From the NCBI RefSeq assembly GCF_024168645.1, contig NZ_JALJWF010000001.1, positions 4,901,501 to 4,965,500 of the forward strand: a DNA stretch of 64,000 nt, written 5' to 3'. Of the stretch, positions 60,937 through 64,000 are shown one piece after another; positions within the stretch are counted from its first letter, which is position 1; every line of letters starts with the position of its first letter. The position numbers were made by a program, and so were the translations under genes. The notes under the pieces are model-generated. The model did not search any database and was not told where the DNA came from. It worked only from the letters and a program-made list of their open reading frames with translations. The DNA is from Pseudomonas sp. GGS8 (GTDB taxonomy: Bacteria > Pseudomonadota > Gammaproteobacteria > Pseudomonadales > Pseudomonadaceae).

Positions 60937-61887
60937 ATGAATAGATCCCCCGATGGTTTTTATCCTGTCGCCGAAGAGTCCAGCACACTATCGGGCGTCT
61001 CATGGCCCGCAATCTTCGCCGGGGCCGCAGCGGCAGCGGCGTTGTCGCTGATCCTCGTGCTGCTCGGTTTTGGCCTGGGTTTTACGGTGGTTTCGCCGTG
61101 GGCCAATGAAGGTGTGAGCGCCAAGGGCCTGGGTATCTCGACGATTGTCTGGCTGGCCGTTACGCAAATCGTGGCGTCCGGTCTCGGCGGTTACATCGCC
61201 GGCCGCCTGCGGGTGAGGTGGGCGTACATGCACGGTGACGAGGTTTATTTCCGTGACACGGCCCATGGCTTCCTGGCCTGGTGTGTGGCGACGCTGGTGA
61301 CCGCGACCCTGGTGGTCGGTTCGGTCAGTAGCGTCGTCAGCGGTGGTGTGCAGGCCGGGGCAATGGTCGCCGGCGGTGCCGCCAGCGCCATGACCCAGGC
61401 TGCCGGCAGCGCTATCGGCAATCGTGCGAGTGATCCGTACGGCTACTTCATCGACAGTCTGTTTCGCGATGACCGCCCGGTCGCTGTCAGTGATGACGCC
61501 GCCCACGGCGCCGTCACCCGCATCTTCGCGCGCAGCCTGAGCAACGACGGTCAACTGGCCGCCGAAGATCGGGCTTACCTGGCGCAATGGGTGGCCCAGC
61601 GGACCAACCTCACGCAAGCGGATGCCGAGCGTCGCGTCGATGAAGTGTATGCCCGCACTCAAAAAGCTGTGGCCGACGCCAAACTGGCTGCGCAACAAGC
61701 GGCTGACACTGCCGCGAAAGCAGCGGCATGGACGGCGTTGTGGATGTTCATCGCGCTGCTGGCCGGCGCGTTTTTCGCCAGCCTCGCCGCGACCTTCGGC
61801 GGTCGTCGCCGGGATGCCGTGGAGTATCTGGAGGCCGATGCCTATGTGACCACCACCACGACCACGACGCTGCCACCTGTTCGCTAA
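60937..61887 (+). CDS. Unknown membrane protein, 316 residues
   Basis: Spans lie near residues 22-52, 65-90, 110-132 and 272-295. The first is alanine-rich (FAGAAAAAALSLILVLLGFGLGF). Between spans 3 and 4 is a long soluble stretch with a glycine/alanine-rich start (GGVQAGAMVAGGAASAMTQAAG) and a helical, coiled-coil-like DAERRVDEVYARTQKAVADAK. The tail has a Thr run (VTTTTTTTLPP). I do not recognise a family with a known role. TGGAG precedes the ATG weakly. The gene is followed after 15 bases by a 24-residue membrane peptide and has an RpoN-type promoter. Confidence 0.78.
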   Translation: MNRSPDGFYPVAEESSTLSGVSWPAIFAGAAAAAALSLILVLLGFGLGFTVVSPWANEGVSAKGLGISTIVWLAVTQIVASGLGGYIAGRLRVRWAYMHGDEVYFRDTAHGFLAWCVATLVTATLVVGSVSSVVSGGVQAGAMVAGGAASAMTQAAGSAIGNRASDPYGYFIDSLFRDDRPVAVSDDAAHGAVTRIFARSLSNDGQLAAEDRAYLAQWVAQRTNLTQADAERRVDEVYARTQKAVADAKLAAQQAADTAAKAAAWTALWMFIALLAGAFFASLAATFGGRRRDAVEYLEADAYVTTTTTTTLPPVR

Positions 61888-61902
61888 CCCAGGAGAACCA
61901 CC

Positions 61903-61977
61903 ATGCGCTCATTACTGCTGTTCTTTCTCGGCGTTCCGATCCCGATCATCATTCTGATTGCCTTGTTCATGCACTGA
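61903..61977 (+). CDS. 24-residue membrane peptide
   Basis: An ATG with AGGAGAACC at ideal spacing opens a short frame (24 residues) that is almost wholly hydrophobic: MRSLLLFFLGVPIPIIIL then IALFMH. It starts 15 bases after the larger membrane-protein gene and is followed at once by a strong terminator, so it is the last gene of a two-gene operon. One membrane span is expected. Function is unknown; it may assist or regulate its larger neighbour. Confidence 0.7.
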   Translation: MRSLLLFFLGVPIPIIILIALFMH

Positions 61978-62000
61978 TCCCTTTGAGGCATTTGGCCTCT

Positions 62001-62039
62001 GCCGCTTCTGCCTCCGGTAGAAGCGGCGTTTTGCTTTTT
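62001..62039 (+). terminator. Intrinsic terminator
   Basis: GCCGCTTCT (62001-62009) and AGAAGCGGC (62019-62027) pair perfectly around a 9-base loop and are followed by GTTTTGCTTTTT. This ends the membrane-protein operon and separates it from the hcn promoter. Confidence 0.85.
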
Positions 62040-62068
62040 GGGGGGGGCGGTGGGCTCAGGCGATTTCA

Positions 62069-62082
62069 CTGGCCTGGATCAA
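62069..62082 (+). promoter_or_regulatory. Anr-box-like site in the hcnA promoter
   Basis: CTGGCCTGGATCAA keeps the right half ATCAA and part of the left half of the Anr/FNR consensus TTGAT-N4-ATCAA. If centred at -41.5 the transcript would start near 62117, giving a leader of about 170 bases, similar to what I recall for hcnA of P. protegens CHA0. Low-oxygen activation by Anr is established for hcn operons. Confidence 0.45.
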
Positions 62083-62264
62083 TATTTCCTTCAGCGATAT
62101 CTCCTAGCATCAAAGATCCAGCCCCATCCTGCGGTATCAACTACGGTGTCTGGACGCGCAGCTGATGCGCTGTCGAAGTACCTGTGCAGACCTTCTCGTT
62201 GTTATTAGTCAGGTGGCCCGCAAGGTGTAGTGCAGCATGGCGCTGAAGAATCTCACCTGAACTT

Positions 62265-62276
62265 TTCACGGATGAA
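62265..62276 (+). promoter_or_regulatory. RsmA/RsmE-binding site over the hcnA Shine-Dalgarno
   Basis: TTCACGGATGAA has self-complementary flanks presenting GGA in a loop, and lies 8 bases before the ATG. As far as I recall it is identical to the site in CHA0 hcnA whose complex with RsmE was solved by NMR. It means translation is blocked by Rsm proteins and released by Gac-controlled small RNAs. Confidence 0.85.
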
Positions 62277-62284
62277 CAATCGCA

Positions 62285-62599
62285 ATGCAACGCATAAACC
62301 GAACCTTCGATATCCAGCCGCTGGTGCGGGCGGATATGACTGTGCGCATCAATGGCCAAACCGTCAGCGCCGCCATCGGCGAAACCGTCCTGACGGTCAT
62401 TCAATCACTGGGTATTCGCCAGGTGGCCCGTAACGATCACGATCAAATCAGCGGTGCCTATTGCGGCATGGGCGTGTGCCAATGCTGCCTGGTGAAAATC
62501 GATGGCCGACACAAACGTCGCGCCTGCCAGACTATCGTGCGTGAGGGCATGAGCGTCGAAACCCGGGTTAACCGTATCGCCGGGCAGGAGGTGCTATGA
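62285..62599 (+). CDS. hcnA: Hydrogen cyanide synthase subunit HcnA
   Basis: 104 residues with a [2Fe-2S] ferredoxin-like domain. Cluster cysteines are Cys60, Cys65, Cys67/68 and Cys81 (GAYCGMGVCQCCLV and RRACQT). The run FDIQPLVRADMTV and RNDHDQISGAYCGMGVC are close to HcnA of known producers. With HcnB and HcnC it forms the membrane-bound enzyme that oxidises glycine to HCN and CO2. Its stop overlaps hcnB (ATGA). Translation should be controlled by Rsm proteins through the site at 62265-62276. Opine-oxidase small subunits are related, but the leader and length favour HcnA. Confidence 0.93.
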   Translation: MQRINRTFDIQPLVRADMTVRINGQTVSAAIGETVLTVIQSLGIRQVARNDHDQISGAYCGMGVCQCCLVKIDGRHKRRACQTIVREGMSVETRVNRIAGQEVL

Positions 62600-64000
62600 G
62601 CCTGCATCCGGTGATCGTCGGCGGCGGGCCGGCGGGTATGGCCGCGGCCATTGAATTGGCGCGGCAGGGTGTGGGTTGTACCTTGCTCGAAGAAGCTTCG
62701 CGCCTTGGCGGGGTGGTCTATCGCGGCCCCTTGCGCGATAACGTTCAACTGGATTACCTGGGACCACGCTATTCGGAAGCGCTGGCCAAACTGCATGGAG
62801 AGTTCCAGGAGCATTCGGGCCTGATCGATGTGCATTTGAACCACCGCGTGGTCGGTGCCGAAGGTACCCGGGCGTTAGTGGTGCTGGACATCAACGAGCA
62901 TTTGCAAGAGGTCGAATACCCGCAGCTGCTGTTGGCTGCCGGTTGCCATGAGCGCAGCGTACCGTTCCCCGGCTGGACCTTGCCTGGGGTGATTCTGCTG
63001 GGTGGTTTGCAACTGCAAATCAAGAGCGGCGTCGTTCAACCACAGGGGCCGGTGGTGATTGCCGGCACCGGTCCGCTGTTGCCGCTGGTGGCTTGCCAGC
63101 TACACGCTTCGGGGGTGAGCGTCGCCGGGGTTTATGAGGCATGTGCTTTCGGCAAGATCGCCCGGGAAAGCCTCGCGCTATTGAACAAGCCGCAGTTGTT
63201 CCTCGACGGTTTGAGCATGCTTGCGTACCTGAAACTGCACGGCATTCCCATGCACTATGGCTGGGGCGTGGTCGAGGCTCAAGGCGAGGAAGCGTTGAAA
63301 ACGGTGACCGTCGCGCCGTACTCCAGCACCTGGGAGCCGGACCTGAGCCGCGCCGAACGGATTTCCGCGCGAACGCTGGCGGTCGGCTATGGCTTCATTC
63401 CACGCACCCAACTCAGCCAGCAAATGGGCCTGGACCACGGCTTCAGCCATGACGGCTATCTGCGGGCCAGTGCCAATGTCTGGCAACAAAGCAGCGAACC
63501 CCACGTGCATCTGGCCGGTGACATGGGCGGGATTCGCGGTGGCGAGGCGGCCATGCTCGCGGGAAGGATCGCGGCAGTGTCGATCCTGCTGCAACGGGGT
63601 GTGCTGGACGCGGAGCTGGCGCGAGTCAGGCGTGACCGTTACCTGTCCAAACTCAAGTCGATCGTGCGCTTTCGCGCCGCCGTCGACCGTTACACCGAAC
63701 GCGGTGCCGGGCAGACTGCATTGCCGGCTGCCGACACGGTGATTTGCCGCTGCGAGCATGCGACCCGCGCCGACATCGATCGGGCGCTGAAGCAGGGGGT
63801 GCAAGACCTGGCGAGCCTGAAAATGCGCACCCGCGTGAGCATGGGCGACTGTCAGGGGCGGATGTGTGTCGGCTATTGCACCGACCGTTTGCGCGAAGCC
63901 ACCGGACGGCAAGACGTGGGCTGGTTGCGCCCGCGCTTTCCCGTCGACCCGATTCCTTTTTCAGCGTTCCAGTCTGTCGGCACGGAGGCGGCAAGCCATG
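62596..64000 (+). CDS. hcnB: Hydrogen cyanide synthase subunit HcnB, 3' end at window edge
   Basis: 468 codons visible, which is essentially full length for HcnB. N-terminal FAD site: PVIVGGGPAGMAAAIELARQG. Second dinucleotide site: VVIAGTGPLLPLVACQL. C-terminal Cys-rich [2Fe-2S] BFD-like region: VICRCEHATRADIDRA and GDCQGRMCVGYCTDRL. RPRFPVDPIPFSAFQ at the end is typical of HcnB. The last visible bases are GCCATG in another frame, which may be the start of hcnC overlapping the hcnB end. HcnC (D-amino-acid-oxidase type) should follow outside the window. Confidence 0.92.
   Translation, partial: MSLHPVIVGGGPAGMAAAIELARQGVGCTLLEEASRLGGVVYRGPLRDNVQLDYLGPRYSEALAKLHGEFQEHSGLIDVHLNHRVVGAEGTRALVVLDINEHLQEVEYPQLLLAAGCHERSVPFPGWTLPGVILLGGLQLQIKSGVVQPQGPVVIAGTGPLLPLVACQLHASGVSVAGVYEACAFGKIARESLALLNKPQLFLDGLSMLAYLKLHGIPMHYGWGVVEAQGEEALKTVTVAPYSSTWEPDLSRAERISARTLAVGYGFIPRTQLSQQMGLDHGFSHDGYLRASANVWQQSSEPHVHLAGDMGGIRGGEAAMLAGRIAAVSILLQRGVLDAELARVRRDRYLSKLKSIVRFRAAVDRYTERGAGQTALPAADTVICRCEHATRADIDRALKQGVQDLASLKMRTRVSMGDCQGRMCVGYCTDRLREATGRQDVGWLRPRFPVDPIPFSAFQSVGTEAASH

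Overview
The window looks like chromosomal DNA of a fluorescent Pseudomonas (P. fluorescens group). I infer this from the GC-rich codon use, the ebo/EDB and hcnAB genes, a gene very like Pseudomonas bamA, and three inverted REP pairs (REPINs) carrying the GTGGGAGCGGGCTTGCCCGCGA-type unit. I saw no rRNA, tRNA, insertion sequence, prophage or CRISPR array.

Layout. 1-9259 (minus): a tightly coupled ebo (EDB) operon in the order eboD-C-A-B-E-F. Its eboD is fused to a VTT/DedA-like membrane domain. A cytochrome-c-like gene and a cut-off unknown gene follow in the same transcript. 9713-15848: an L-threonate/tetronate catabolic operon (ltnD, otnK, otnC, GntP permease, otnI) with a convergent DeoR regulator. 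16150-20458: an uncharacterised operon with a sugar-isomerase-like TIM barrel, a 2-oxoglutarate oxygenase-like protein and an amino-acid-type ABC transporter whose permease and ATPase are one polypeptide. 20529-21293: a lone periplasmic binding protein. 21543-32442 (minus): a catabolic island for aromatics with a cleavable side-chain double bond. It encodes an outer-membrane channel, MFS carrier, carotenoid-oxygenase-type dioxygenase, FAH hydrolase, IclR, flavin hydroxylase, VOC dioxygenase, aldehyde dehydrogenase and AraC. The likely route is side-chain cleavage to an aryl aldehyde, oxidation to the acid, ring hydroxylation, ring cleavage and hydrolysis.

32677-37210: a bamA-like gene away from any rseP/skp/lpxD neighbours, divergent from a Cpx-like two-component system. 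37318-39985: a small unknown protein and a TonB siderophore receptor behind a Fur box. 40060-48006: a BaeSR-like system divergent from a complete RND efflux operon. 48173-51448: a lactate permease and a TetR/quinone-reductase pair. 51692-58060: housekeeping-type genes (methyltransferases, response regulator, HAD phosphatase, PLP enzyme, DUF2388, FAD oxidoreductase, DinB). 58202-61977: a two-component system, a secreted cysteine-rich protein, and a membrane protein plus a 24-residue peptide behind a sigma-54-type promoter. 62069-64000: the start of the hydrogen cyanide operon hcnAB(C), with an Anr-like box and a textbook Rsm-binding site over its Shine-Dalgarno.

Two systems tied to grazer deterrence, ebo/EDB and HCN, lie at opposite ends of the window. 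Much of the rest is accessory catabolism and envelope-stress signalling. The most novel-looking parts are the extended ebo operon with its fusion protein, the TIM-barrel/oxygenase/ABC operon, the combined lignostilbene-type pathway, and the orphan bamA with its own two-component system.
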